This document shows, in pieces, positions 15,206-25,200 of a stretch of DNA of 25,715 bases. Position numbers and translations under genes: made by a program. The first letter of the stretch is position 1. Every line of letters begins with the position of its first letter. Where the stretch lies: NCBI RefSeq assembly GCF_029054785.1, contig NZ_JAIDEN010000122.1, positions 1 through 25,715 on the forward strand. Reading direction: 5' to 3'. Under the pieces are notes generated by a model. The model saw nothing but the letters and a program-made list of their open reading frames with translations, was not told where the DNA came from and made no database searches. This DNA is from Duncaniella sp. GTDB lineage: Bacteria > Bacteroidota > Bacteroidia > Bacteroidales > Muribaculaceae.

Positions 15206-16540
15206 TCAATATAGTTTGGTGAGGGTTGAGCCGGGGTAGTAGCGGGCGAGGATTTCGGAGTAGCCATAGCCGCGTTCGCCCATGATGGCGGCTCCGATCT
15301 GACACAGGCCTGCGCCGTGGCCCCAGCCGGCTCCGTGGAGTGTGAAGCCTGAGGGGGTGCCGTCGGCATCCGGAGCCAGAGGTTCGACTACGAAGGCCGA
15401 GCTGTAGAGGTGGCTGTCAGAGAGTGTGCGGCGTATCATCAGCTCCTTGCCTATGATGCGCTCTCCCTTTGTGCCGGTGATTTTCAGTTCACGGATGCGT
15501 CCGGAGGTGCCGCGGGTCAGTGGCGTCAGGCTCAGTATGCGGCCGAGATCTTCGCCGAGACGGTCGGCCACGAGGCGGGCGATTTTTTCCTGCGGCAGTG
15601 TTTCTGTCCAGCGGTAGAAATCGGGAGTCTCGCGGTCATAGCCGTTGAGCACCTGCGAGAGCACTCGCCGGTCGGTGGTGTTGCAGAAGGCTTCCGGCTT
15701 GCCGAGTATCCAGCTGACGGCGTTTTCTTCCACCGTCAGGTCGGGGTAGTCAGTCGGGTCCACGCCGTCGCGCCGGGGCTGGAGGTAGGGGCGTGGAGTG
15801 TCGTCCCAGCATGTCTCGAAGACTTCAAAGACTCCGCCGCAGCATTTGGAGAAGCGTGTGTCGCAGAGCTCACCTTCGAAGGTCAGGACCATTCCGCGGG
15901 TGTCGGCTACGGCTCCGGCGGCCACCGGGGTAGAGACGCGGCTGATGCCCTGATAGCGCTGGCAGTGGTCATCGGCGCAGACATCGAAATTGAGATGGTC
16001 TTCGCGGTCCCAGTATCTGATGAGCGAGGGACCCGGATTCAGGGCTCTGACATCGGGGCGGCGGTCGGCCGGAGGGATGGGCTCCTTGCCCCTTGACATC
16101 ATTGACAGCACCCATCCGCGCGAGATGACGGCATGGGCCCTGAGCAGTTCCAGCGAGGAGGTGGAGCTCATTTCGCTTGAGATGACGCTGACAAGATAGT
16201 CTTCGACATTGACCTCGTTGACGGCCGTTAGCCTGCCGTTTTCAACAATCACGCGCAAGGCTCCGCGGAAGCGCTGGTTTTCTTTGCGCTCCCAATGGAA
16301 ATCTACTCCGATGGTCACTCCTTCGAGTTCGAAACTGTCACCTTCATAGGAGGTGGGCTCAAATTCGAGCGACTGACAGACGCGCCCGTTCCAGCTGACG
16401 GCGAGGCCTGATTCGCTGAGGCTGACTTCCTGACGGCCGGTGACCATCTCGCCTGAGGGCGTGGAATAGAGACCGGTGAGGGTGAAACTTATGGTCGGGG
16501 CTGAGAGGATACCGACTCTGACACGTGGTTCCTGGGGCAT
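15206..16540 (-). CDS. SpoIID/LytB-domain protein without signal peptide
   Basis: SpoIID-family proteins are lytic transglycosylases on peptidoglycan denuded of stem peptides. The family core is complete in this 444-residue protein: VNVEDYLVSVISSEM with Glu123 at the catalytic position, LLRAHAVISRGWV, the Cys-rich CDTRFSKCCGG (226-236), and the C-terminal GWGHGAGLCQIGAAIMGERG near 405-424 before ILARYYPG. An insert with FDVCADDHCQRYQG (185-198) adds Cys and His that could bind metal. The start MPQEPRVRVGILSAP is not a signal peptide and no upstream extension is possible within the operon, so the protein appears cytosolic, odd for a cell-wall enzyme. Its ATG overlaps the upstream stop by one base (TAATG). 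A repurposed substrate, perhaps a glycan intermediate made by its two neighbours, is conceivable but unproven. Confidence 0.85.
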   Translation of the reverse strand: MPQEPRVRVGILSAPTISFTLTGLYSTPSGEMVTGRQEVSLSESGLAVSWNGRVCQSLEFEPTSYEGDSFELEGVTIGVDFHWERKENQRFRGALRVIVENGRLTAVNEVNVEDYLVSVISSEMSSTSSLELLRAHAVISRGWVLSMMSRGKEPIPPADRRPDVRALNPGPSLIRYWDREDHLNFDVCADDHCQRYQGISRVSTPVAAGAVADTRGMVLTFEGELCDTRFSKCCGGVFEVFETCWDDTPRPYLQPRRDGVDPTDYPDLTVEENAVSWILGKPEAFCNTTDRRVLSQVLNGYDRETPDFYRWTETLPQEKIARLVADRLGEDLGRILSLTPLTRGTSGRIRELKITGTKGERIIGKELMIRRTLSDSHLYSSAFVVEPLAPDADGTPSGFTLHGAGWGHGAGLCQIGAAIMGERGYGYSEILARYYPGSTLTKLY

Positions 16541-17481
16541 TATTGCTGTGGGGTGTTGAGTTGTTGGTAGCGGTGAATTGTGGCGGCGAATTGCTGTTCG
16601 TCGAGGCCGACTTCGCTCAGAATGGCGGTGGCGGTGGCAAGATCGAGCCGCTCGAAGTCTTCAGGGCGTGAGCAGACTATGGTGCCGAGCATTTCGATCG
16701 TGGCGGGGCTTATGAGCATCTGGCCAGGTCCTGATCCGTAGATGGCCGGACGGTGGCGGCGGCGCGGGGCTATGAATGTGCGGAGTCTGCCGTCGGGTAG
16801 CATCACCATAGCCACGTTGACCATCGGTTCAGGCTCAGCCTGCGGCAGCGAGTCGAGCAGACGGGAGGCGCAGCGGGCGAGGGCGGCTGTGTCTGTGGAA
16901 TCAATGATGAAGAAGGGATAGGGGACCGCGTCGCTGACGCTGCGCAGCAGCTTGCAGCCGTCTGACGAGTCAATCGTCTCCAGTGGCAGTCCCGGATCGG
17001 TCAGACCGGCGGCAACCTCCGTAGAGATTGCCTGGAAGTGCAGATGGTCAGGCGCGGAGGCTCCGCAGAGCGGACCGTTGTAGAAGACGCATAGGTCGCG
17101 GAATTCACGCGTGAGCCGGGCCATCTCCTGCAGGCGTCCGCTGATGCGCTGCGGTTCATGGCGCTCGGAGGCTATGGTGTAGTGCCGCCGGGCGAGGGGA
17201 TAGGGGTTGACAAGAGTCTGAAAGCCGTGGCCGGTGATGGCGCTCTGTTCCGAGGGGCGGTTGGCCTCGCAGAGGAAGCAGGGGCGCGCGGCTATGCTCT
17301 GCGGGTCTGTCTTGGCTGTGATGGAGGCGCGCCGGTGGCTGACAAGCAGCTTGCGGATTCTCCACGGCTCGCTGTCAGTCAGGCTTACGGCTTGGGCCGA
17401 TGCCTTTTCAAGATTGCGGAAGTTTTCAGCAGCCAGAGGCCACGCCGCAAGTTCAGACCGGAAGAAACTTTCAGGATTCAT
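16540..17481 (-). CDS. DUF4922 protein, HIT/GalT-like nucleotidyl phosphorylase fold
   Basis: 313 residues, start ATG at 17481 (MNPESFF), chosen because it gives the family N-terminus and an 11-bp overlap with the upstream gene; the longer open frame to 17616 translates to low-complexity residues inside that gene. Key motifs are RPCFLCEANRP (a CxxC as in GalT and Ap4A-phosphorylase relatives), TLVNPYPLARRHYTIAS, and APDHLHFQA with H146-x-H148-x-Q150. The last is the HIT-superfamily active-site pattern, His148 being the expected nucleotidyl-His. By fold it could be a nucleoside-diphosphate-sugar phosphorylase (GDP-L-galactose phosphorylase type) or an Ap4A phosphorylase; no member's role is known to me in this context. 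Its stop overlaps the ATG of the SpoIID-like gene, so the three proteins are likely made together. Confidence 0.8.
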   Translation of the reverse strand: MNPESFFRSELAAWPLAAENFRNLEKASAQAVSLTDSEPWRIRKLLVSHRRASITAKTDPQSIAARPCFLCEANRPSEQSAITGHGFQTLVNPYPLARRHYTIASERHEPQRISGRLQEMARLTREFRDLCVFYNGPLCGASAPDHLHFQAISTEVAAGLTDPGLPLETIDSSDGCKLLRSVSDAVPYPFFIIDSTDTAALARCASRLLDSLPQAEPEPMVNVAMVMLPDGRLRTFIAPRRRHRPAIYGSGPGQMLISPATIEMLGTIVCSRPEDFERLDLATATAILSEVGLDEQQFAATIHRYQQLNTPQQ

Positions 17482-18805
17482 GGTTGAGCTTCTGGCGTGA
17501 GATGAGTTCGAGGGTGCGCACCCGGTCCTTGTAGGTGTTGTTGGCGTTGATGCGCTCAGGGCTGAGGGCATGGTCGGAGTTGCCTTCCCAGCGGCGGCAT
17601 GAATAGAGAGGTTCATAGATGCGCCCTATCGGGTAGCGGCGGCTGACGGCAAGCCCCATCGAGTAGTCTTCGCCGTAGCTGACATCCGGAAATCCTATCT
17701 CGCGGGCCACGGGGGTGAAGAATGCCCTCGGCGCGCCGAGACCGTTGATGCGCAGGGCGTTGTTGGGGCCGTTGTCATCGGTCCATTCCGCATGGTCTAT
17801 CAGTCCGGGGGGCAGCGTATTGCCCTCAAAGTCGGTGAGCATATAAGAGCCGATGACCATTGCCGCACCGGTCTCGCGGAACTTGCCGACGATCATTTCA
17901 AGAGTGTCGGGGCGGCTGTAGATGTCGTCGCTGTCAAGCTGCACGGCGAAGCGTCCGCAGTCGGGGCTGTTGATGCCGAGGTTCCAGCATCCGCCTATGC
18001 CCGGAGCCGGCGCGGGAGCCGGGGCAGTGCTTATGATCTTAAGACGCGGGTCTGAGGCCGCGATTTCGGCAAGAATCTCTGATGTGCCATCGGTGCTGCG
18101 GTTGTCTATCACAATGACGTTGAACGGAAATGATGTCTGCTGAGCCAGAGCGCTCCTGACGGCATCGGCTATGGTGCGGTGGCGGTTGCGCACGGGGATG
18201 ATCACCGAAGCCTCTGTCGGGAAGGAGCCTTCATCGAGGTCCGGGCGCGTGATTCCGGCGGGTGTCACCAGAGCGCCAAGCGCCTTGAGATGGGCCGTGG
18301 CGGCTTTTTCCATCTCTATCTGCGAACTGCGGTTGCGCGGGTCCACGTAGCGGAACTGCTCCTCGCCCTCGTCGGCGCAGACTGAAGCCTTGGGCGAAGC
18401 CATGTAGAGAGTCTCCGGGATGTGCACAATCCTGCCGAGACGCGAGAGGCGCAGGCGCAGGTCATACCAGCCGGCAGCCTCAAAATCGTCGGTCATATCC
18501 TCCACCGCACGGCGCATCATGGCGGGGGCCACAGCCACGACCCGGCCGAAGTCGAAGTCATCGCGGATGGCCCCGAACTGGCAGTCGATCAGCCGATGGG
18601 GCACAGGATTGCCGCCGCCGTCGGCAGGTGTAAGGAAGTCGGAATACACCATTGCCGCACCGGTCTCGGCGAGAACACTGAGCAGTCTGTGGTCACCGCA
18701 GTTGACAAAGGTCACGTCATCGTCAGAGAGATGTATGAATATCGGACCCCGGCCGGCCTGAGCCGCCAGATCCTTCATTGTTTTGGTCGAAAAACGGGAT
18801 TTCAT
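17471..18805 (-). CDS. Family 2 glycosyltransferase with two GT-A-like halves
   Basis: 444 residues from ATG 18805; MKDLAAQAG at 18778 is an alternative start, and the open frame beyond 18805 runs into the promoter region. The second half (about 205-444) is a clear GT2 enzyme: ASVIIPVRNRHRTIADAV, VIVIDNRSTDGTSE, GGCWNLGI, and the metal-binding QLDSDD with D291-x-D293-D294, then YGEDYSMGLAVSRR. The first half lacks the nucleotide-binding start but resembles the back half of a GT-A domain (MVYSDFL, then WYDLRLRLSRLGRIVHIPETLY), suggesting a duplicated, decayed domain. There are no membrane helices, so it acts in the cytosol on a soluble or membrane-surface acceptor. It is first in an operon with the DUF4922 and SpoIID-like genes. 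Donor and acceptor are unknown. Confidence 0.85.
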   Translation of the reverse strand: MKSRFSTKTMKDLAAQAGRGPIFIHLSDDDVTFVNCGDHRLLSVLAETGAAMVYSDFLTPADGGGNPVPHRLIDCQFGAIRDDFDFGRVVAVAPAMMRRAVEDMTDDFEAAGWYDLRLRLSRLGRIVHIPETLYMASPKASVCADEGEEQFRYVDPRNRSSQIEMEKAATAHLKALGALVTPAGITRPDLDEGSFPTEASVIIPVRNRHRTIADAVRSALAQQTSFPFNVIVIDNRSTDGTSEILAEIAASDPRLKIISTAPAPAPAPGIGGCWNLGINSPDCGRFAVQLDSDDIYSRPDTLEMIVGKFRETGAAMVIGSYMLTDFEGNTLPPGLIDHAEWTDDNGPNNALRINGLGAPRAFFTPVAREIGFPDVSYGEDYSMGLAVSRRYPIGRIYEPLYSCRRWEGNSDHALSPERINANNTYKDRVRTLELISRQKLNHES

Positions 18806-18833
18806 GATTTTTACAGAAAGGCGCTTGAAATCA

Positions 18834-18852
18834 GTGTGTGACAGCCACACAC
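18834..18852 (-). other. Hairpin in the leader of the GT2 operon
   Basis: A perfect 7-bp stem GTGTGTG/CACACAC with a 5-nt loop (18841-18845) lies 28 nt before the GT2 ATG. With the predicted promoter it would form at the extreme 5' end of the mRNA, where it could protect the transcript or act as a protein-binding site. Confidence 0.45.
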
Positions 18853-18864
18853 CTCGCCTCACTG

Positions 18865-18898
18865 CAAAGTTCGTAAATTTCCCCCGATAAACCGCAAT
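18865..18898 (-). promoter_or_regulatory. Possible promoter of the GT2-DUF4922-SpoIID operon
   Basis: On the - strand ATTG (18895-18898), 22 nt, then GAACTTTG (18865-18872) followed by CA. The ACTTTGCA core resembles Bacteroidetes -7 elements, but the first base and the spacing deviate. It is the best candidate in the 295-base gap before the giant gene's end. Confidence 0.4.
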
Positions 18899-18961
18899 GA
18901 ATCCCGGCCTAAGAGAGTCTTTGGGTTTAAATTTATGAGAACCGTACTTGAAAACAGATTT

Positions 18962-19054
18962 CAGACAAAGCAAAAGCCACAAGAAATATTGCTATCTGTG
19001 TGAGGCGTATAATTTTCGCCTGAAAAAAGCAATATTTTTTGTGGCTTTTGTCTG
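18962..19054. repeat. 22-bp inverted repeat with nested hairpin, possible terminator
   Basis: Arms 18972-18993 and 19028-19049 match as reverse complements at 21 of 22 positions, and outer CAGAC/GTCTG pieces (18962-18966, 19050-19054) add five more pairs past a 5-nt bulge. The 34-nt spacer holds an inner stem AGGCG/CGCCT (19003-19007, 19017-19021). On the - strand the A-rich arm comes first and the T-rich arm second, as in a terminator for the giant gene, whose stop lies 47 nt upstream. A small mobile element with inverted ends is the alternative; no target duplication was recognised. Confidence 0.65.
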
Positions 19055-19100
19055 CGGTCAAGAGCAAGCCCTTAACCGGGTGGAGTTACGGCAGTGACTA

Positions 19101-19235
19101 TCATTTAATCATGATCTTCTTGCCGTTGATGATATAGATTCCGGGATTCAGACGCCGGATATCATCACTGTCAGCATTTCGTTTTATAAGGATACCCCTG
19201 ATGTTATAGATATCGCCCCTGCCGATGTAGTCATC
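19101..19235 (-). other. C-terminal sorting-type tail of the giant protein
   Basis: The last 45 or so residues follow the repeats and end YNIRGILIKR ... LNPGIYIINGKKIMIK. The pattern Y-N-x-x-G, then G-I-Y-I-I-N-G-K-K-x-x-x-K is typical of Bacteroidales C-terminal domains linked to type IX secretion or surface anchoring. Secretion by that route is inferred; no secretion genes lie in the window. Confidence 0.6.
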
Positions 19236-22200
19236 CTGAACGTCTGTGATTGCGGATGTCGGTTCAAGGTCATCAACAATATTGGCGAACTCTTTCCATA
19301 CTTCGGCCTGACGATATGCCGCCAGAGTGCCTGCCGGAACATGCAGCACACAACTTTTATATACTGTTGTCGCGTTGAACGTGGTGCCGTTGGCTGCAAT
19401 CGGAGTCATGCCGTAGAGATATATGTCGGTCAGATGACCACGTAAGGCATTGAAGACATGGTCGTCTAATACCGTCACTGATGCCGGAATGTGGATGCTT
19501 GTCAGTGTACTGTTGCCAAAGGCCTGGGTTCCAATTTTTGTGATGCCGTTCTGTATTGTCACAGAGCCGAGCGACTTGCATGAATAAAATGCCCAGTCTC
19601 CGATTTCAGTGACCGGCAGACCGTTTACAGAAGCCGGAACAGTGTAATCACCGGCATATACCTCATATCCGGGAACCACCAACAGGGCGTTCCGGTTTTT
19701 ATCTGTATATCTGTAATACAGACCGTCGATATACATAAGCCCGTCATGTTCAGAGACCACATTGAATTTCTTGCGGACCGAGCCTGAATTAGTGTCCGGC
19801 CAGTAAGCCTCAATGATGCAAGGACCTGCTTCGGGGAAGGTTGCATACCAGCTGTCTCCTTCTTTGGTTATAGGAACATTGCGGAATCCTCCGTCAGGCT
19901 GGACACAGCGGAATAATATGTTGCCGTTATCCTCGGAATAAGCGGCAAGCAGGACTTTCTCTCCTACCTCGCAGCGGAATGTCTGGTCCCATATTATCGG
20001 GCGTGGGATGACTGACACCATGATTGAAGTGCTGATGCCGGAGCCATCGGTAGATTCAATCAGAATTTCGGCAGTTCCTTTTTTCAGAGCCGTTATATTA
20101 CCGAAGGCATCAACTGAAGCGACTTCCGGATTCAGACTTGTCCATTTCAGCGTCTTTTCAGTGGCATACTCAGGCTTGATGACAACGTTTACATTGGTCG
20201 TCTCACCTACATGCATTTTCAAAGAAGTCTTCTCAGGAGTTATAGAGGCTACCGGTTCGGGGAGTATGCTTATCTCGACCGATGCTTCGTTGCCAGATTC
20301 GTTTGTGGCTTTGACCCAGGTCTTGCCGGTTGCCAGGGCAATCACCATTCCGTTTTCATAAACGGAGAGGATTGTCGGATCACCGACAGTCCATGTGATA
20401 ACGCTCTCAGGGTATGTCGAAGCCGAGAGTTGCTTGGTTTCATTTATTCTCATTGTAAATGGTCCGGCCGGATTGATATTTATGCCGATTACGTGCACGT
20501 GACAGGAAGCACTGGTAGTTCCGATTGTGGCTGTTATATCACATTCGCCTACATAGCGCGGAGTGATGAGGCCGTCCTTTACAGTGGCTACATATTGATT
20601 TGACGATGTCCATACAATATTTTTTCCTGCAAGCCGGCTGTCATGTATAGTCACTGTCAGTTTCGCTGTGTCTTTGAGCTTGAGACTGATATCTTCAATA
20701 TCCAGTGAGATTCCTTTGAGCACAGTGACTGAGCAGGATGCCGTCAGGTTACCGCATGTTGCCGTGATGACAGCTGTGCCGGGTTTCAGCGCAGTGACGG
20801 TTCCGTTTTCGCTTATGGCCGCTATTGAAGTGTCAGAGGAACTCCAGGCAACGATGTCAGTAATTATCGCAGGTGTTACATAGGCATTCAGTGTGGATTC
20901 ATGATTCTCATACAAGGTCAGGCTTGTTCTGTCAAGCACAAGACCGGTGGTCGGGATCATTAGATCGTCTACTATGTTAGCGAACTCTTTCCATACTTCG
21001 GCCTGACGGTATGCCGCCAGAGTGCCTGCCGGAACATGCAGCACACAACTGTTATATACATATGTCACATTAAATGTGGTGCCGTCGGCTGCAATCGGAG
21101 TCTTTCTATAGAGATATATGTCAGCCAGATGACCACATAAGTCATTGAAAACATAGTTGTTTAATACCGTCACAGATGCCGGAATATGGATGCTTGTCAG
21201 CGAACAGTTGCCGAAGGCCTCATAGCCAAATTTTTTGATACCGTTCTCTATTGTCACAGAGCCGAGCGACTTGCATGAATAGAACGCCTGTCGTCCGATC
21301 TCAGTGACCGGCAGACCGTTTGCAGAAGCCGGAACAGTGTAGTCACCGGTATATACCTCATATCCGTAAACTACCGTCAGGGCGTTCTGATTTGTGTCGG
21401 TATATCTGTAATACAGCCCGTCAATATACATAAGTCCGTCATGCTCGGTGACCACATTGAAATTCTTGCGGACCGAGCCAGAGTCAGTGTCCGCCCAGTA
21501 AGCCTCAATGATGCAAGGTCCTGCTTCAGGGAAGGTGGCATACCAGCTGTCTCCTTCTTTGGTTATAGGAACATTGCGGAATCCTCCGTCAGGCTGGACG
21601 CAGCGGTATAGTATATTGCCATTATCGTTATTTTCGGAATAAGCGGCAAGCAGGATTTTCTCTCCTACCTCGCAGCGGAATGTCTGGTCCCATATTATCT
21701 GGCGCAGGATGACTGACACCATGATGGAAGTGCTGACGCCGGAGCCGTCAACAGCTTCGACCTGAATTTCGGCAGTTCCTTCTTTCAGTGCCGTTATATT
21801 GCCATAGGCATCGACGGAAGCGACTTCCGGATTCAGACTTGTCCATTTCAGCGTCTTTTCAGTGGCATACTCAGGTTTGATGACCACATTTACATTGGCC
21901 GTCTCACCTACATGCATTTCCAAAGAAGACTTTTCAGGAGTTATAGAGGCTACCGGTTCGGGGAGTATGTTTATCTCGACCGATGATTCTTTGCCATATC
22001 CGTCTGTGGCCTTGACCGAGGTCTTGCCGGCTGCCAGAGCAGTCACCAGTCCGTTTTCATCCACAGAGATGATTGCCGGATCACCGGCAGCCCATGTGAT
22101 GGTGCTCACGGGATAGGCGATGACCGAGAGCTGCAGGGTTTCCGTTATCTTCATTGTAAACGGCCCGGACGGAGTGATCTGCATACCGCTGACAGTTACA

Positions 22201-25200
22201 TGACATGAAACGCTGGTGGTTCCGACTGTAGCTGTGATATCGCATTCTCCGAAAGTGCGTGGAGTGACGATGCCGTCTTTTACAGTGGCTACATTTTCAT
22301 TTGATGATGTCCACACAATATTTTTGCCTGCAAGCTGGCTGTCATGTATGGTCACTGTCAGTTCTGCTGTGCCTGAGAGGGTGAGGTTAGCATTTTCCAT
22401 GCTCAGTGAGACCCCTTTGATTACAGAGACTGCGCAGGATGCCGACATTTTGCCGCATGTCGCTGTGATGACAGCTTTGCCTGATTTCAGCGCAGTGACG
22501 GTTCCGTTTTTGCTTACGGTCGCAATTGATGTGTCAGAGGAGCTCCAGACAAGAATATCAGTGGTTGTCTCAGGAGTTACAGTGGCTTTCAGGGTGGATT
22601 CATTATTCACATATAAGGTCAGGCTTGTTTTGTCAAGCACAAGACCGGTGGCCGGGATCACGATGTCATCCGTGATATTTGCGAATTCTTTCCATACCTC
22701 GGCCTGACGATATGCCGCCAGAGTGCCTGCCGGAACATGCAGCACACAACTTTTATATACTGTTGTCGCGTTGAACGTGGTGCCGTCGGCTGCAATCGGA
22801 GTCATGCCATAGAGATATATGTCAGTCAGACGACCACGTAAGGCATTGAAAACATAGTCGTCAAATACCGTCACAGATGCCGGAATATGGATGCTTGTCA
22901 GTGTACTGTTGCCGAAGGCCTCGTAGCCAATTTTTGTGATGCCGTTCTTTATTGTCACAGAGCCGAGCGACTTGCATGAATAGAACGCCTGTCGTCCGAT
23001 CTCGGTGACCGGCATACCGTTTGCAGAAGCCGGAACAGTGTAATCACCGGCATATACCTCATATCCGGGAACCACCATCAAGGCATTTCGGTTTTTATCG
23101 GTATATCTGTAATACAGACCGTCGATATACATAAGTCCGTCATGTTCAGAGACCACATTGAAGTTCTTGCGGATCGACCCTGAATTAGTGTCCGGCCAGT
23201 AAGCCTCTATCATGCAAGGTCCTGCATCCTGGAATGTGGCATACCATTTGTCACCCTCCTGGGTTATCGGGACATTGCAGAATCCTCCGTCAGGCTGGAC
23301 GCAGCGGTATTGTATATTGCTGTTATTTCCATCGTTATAATAAGCGGTGAGGGCTACTTTCTCACCTGCCTCGCACCGGAATGTCTGGTCCCAGATTATC
23401 TGGCGTGAGATGACCGAAACCATGATGGAAGTGCTGATGCCGGAGCCGTCAATGGTTGCGATCCGGATTTCGGCAGTCCCTTCTTTCAGAGCCGTTATAT
23501 TGCCGAAGGCATCAACTGAAGCGACTTCCGGATTCAGACTTGTCCAATCCAGCCTTTTTTCTGTGGCATATTCAGGTTTGACTACAACATTTGCTTTAAC
23601 GGTTTCACCGACAAGTATTTCCAAAGAGGCCTTTTCAGGAGTTATAGACGCGACCGGTTCGGGGAGTATGTTTATCTCGACCGATACTTCTTTGCCATAT
23701 CCGTCTGTGGCCTTGACCCAGGTGTTGCCGGCTGCCAGTGCAGTCACCAGTCCGTTTTCATCCACGGTGAGGATTGCGGGATCACCGGCTGACCATGTGA
23801 CAGCGCTCTCAGGATAGGTCTTGGCCGAGAGCTGCAGAGTTTCCGTTATCCTCATTGTAAGCGGTCCGGCCGGAGTGATCTCCATGCCGCTGACAATCAC
23901 GTGGCAGGAAACACCGGTGGTTCCGACTGTAGCTGTGATCTCACATTCGCCTACAGAGTGCGGAGTGATGAGGCCGTCCTTTACAGTGGCTACATTTTCA
24001 TTTGATGATATCCACACAATGTTTTTGTCTGCAAGCTCCTCGTTCAGTATGGTTAACGTCAGGGTTGCGGTTTCGGACATTGAGAGTATGACCTCTTGGC
24101 GGTCAAGGCTTAGGGAGCCGGAGACGCTTACCGTGCAGGTGGCGCTAAGGTCGCCGCATCTTGCAGTGATGACAGCCTGGCCGATATTGAGCGCCCGGAC
24201 GGTGCCGTTTTCGCTTACGCTTACAATCGAAGGGTCTGACGAACTCCAGGTGATGGGTTCGGTGGTTGTTTCAGGCATAACCGTGGCCGACAGGGTGTAG
24301 GTCTGATATTCACATAGGCTCAGGCTTGTCCGGTCAAGAGTCAGCTGTGTGGCCTGTGTCGGCGTGACGGTGACTTTACACTCTCCTGAGAAAGTCCTGC
24401 CGTTTTCAAGGTCAGTGACAGTAGCTGTAACCGTCGCCTCGCCGGTTTTTGCTCCGATGGTATATTCTCCGGCATCTGTGATAGAGATGATGTCGGGGTC
24501 TGAACTTGTCCATCTGGGAGCTGTGTATTTGGCCTGCGAGGGATAGGTGTTGATTGAAAGGAAGCCATGCTGTCCGTTTTTGCCGGATAATGCCGACGGG
24601 TTGACAGTGATGTATTCGATTGAGGGATAGATCGGTGAATTTTTGTCAAAATACTTCCACACAGCTGCGTTTGAATAGTCACCACTGCCCGCGGCCGGAA
24701 CTTTGAGTGTGGCGTTGGCATAAGCGGCTTCTGAGAAACTGTTGGTCGAGGCTGACGGCGGCGTTGGGTTGAGCGATCTGATCAGAGTCACATTATTGCA
24801 TCCGTCAAAACACAAAGGCTCTAATCTCTCTACCTTTTCTCCCAGGACTATGGTTTCTATCCCACTGCCGTTTCTGAAACATTCCAGCGGTATGGTCTGC
24901 AGGCCGCCGGAGAGTTCCACATATTTCAGGCCGCCGCAGTTGGCAAAGGCTGATTCATTGATTGTAAGAGCCTGGTTTGTCAGATAGAGCTGAGACATGG
25001 TACGGCAGCCGTTAAATGCATTGGAGCCTATCCGCGAAACGGTTGCCGGAAATTCGAGTGATGGAAGTGATGAGCAGTTGAAGAAAGCTCTGTTGCCCAC
25101 AGATTCAAGCTGCGATGGCAGTCTGAAGGATGTCAGGCTCAGGCAATTGTCAAAAAACTCATCGGGGATTGCCTTGATGGCATCCGGCAGGGCGATTGAG

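Noticed and set aside
15410..16096. 228-residue + strand ORF opposite the SpoIID-like gene
   Set aside because: Antisense shadow of a gene with clear family motifs.
17482..17616. Longer start for the DUF4922 gene at 17616
   Set aside because: The extension is a Thr/Ser/Pro-rich shadow translation of the glycosyltransferase 3' end; MNPESFF at 17481 fits the overlap expected in this operon.
18806..18982. Longer start for the glycosyltransferase at 18982
   Set aside because: The added residues are basic and without family likeness, and they cover the predicted promoter and leader hairpin.
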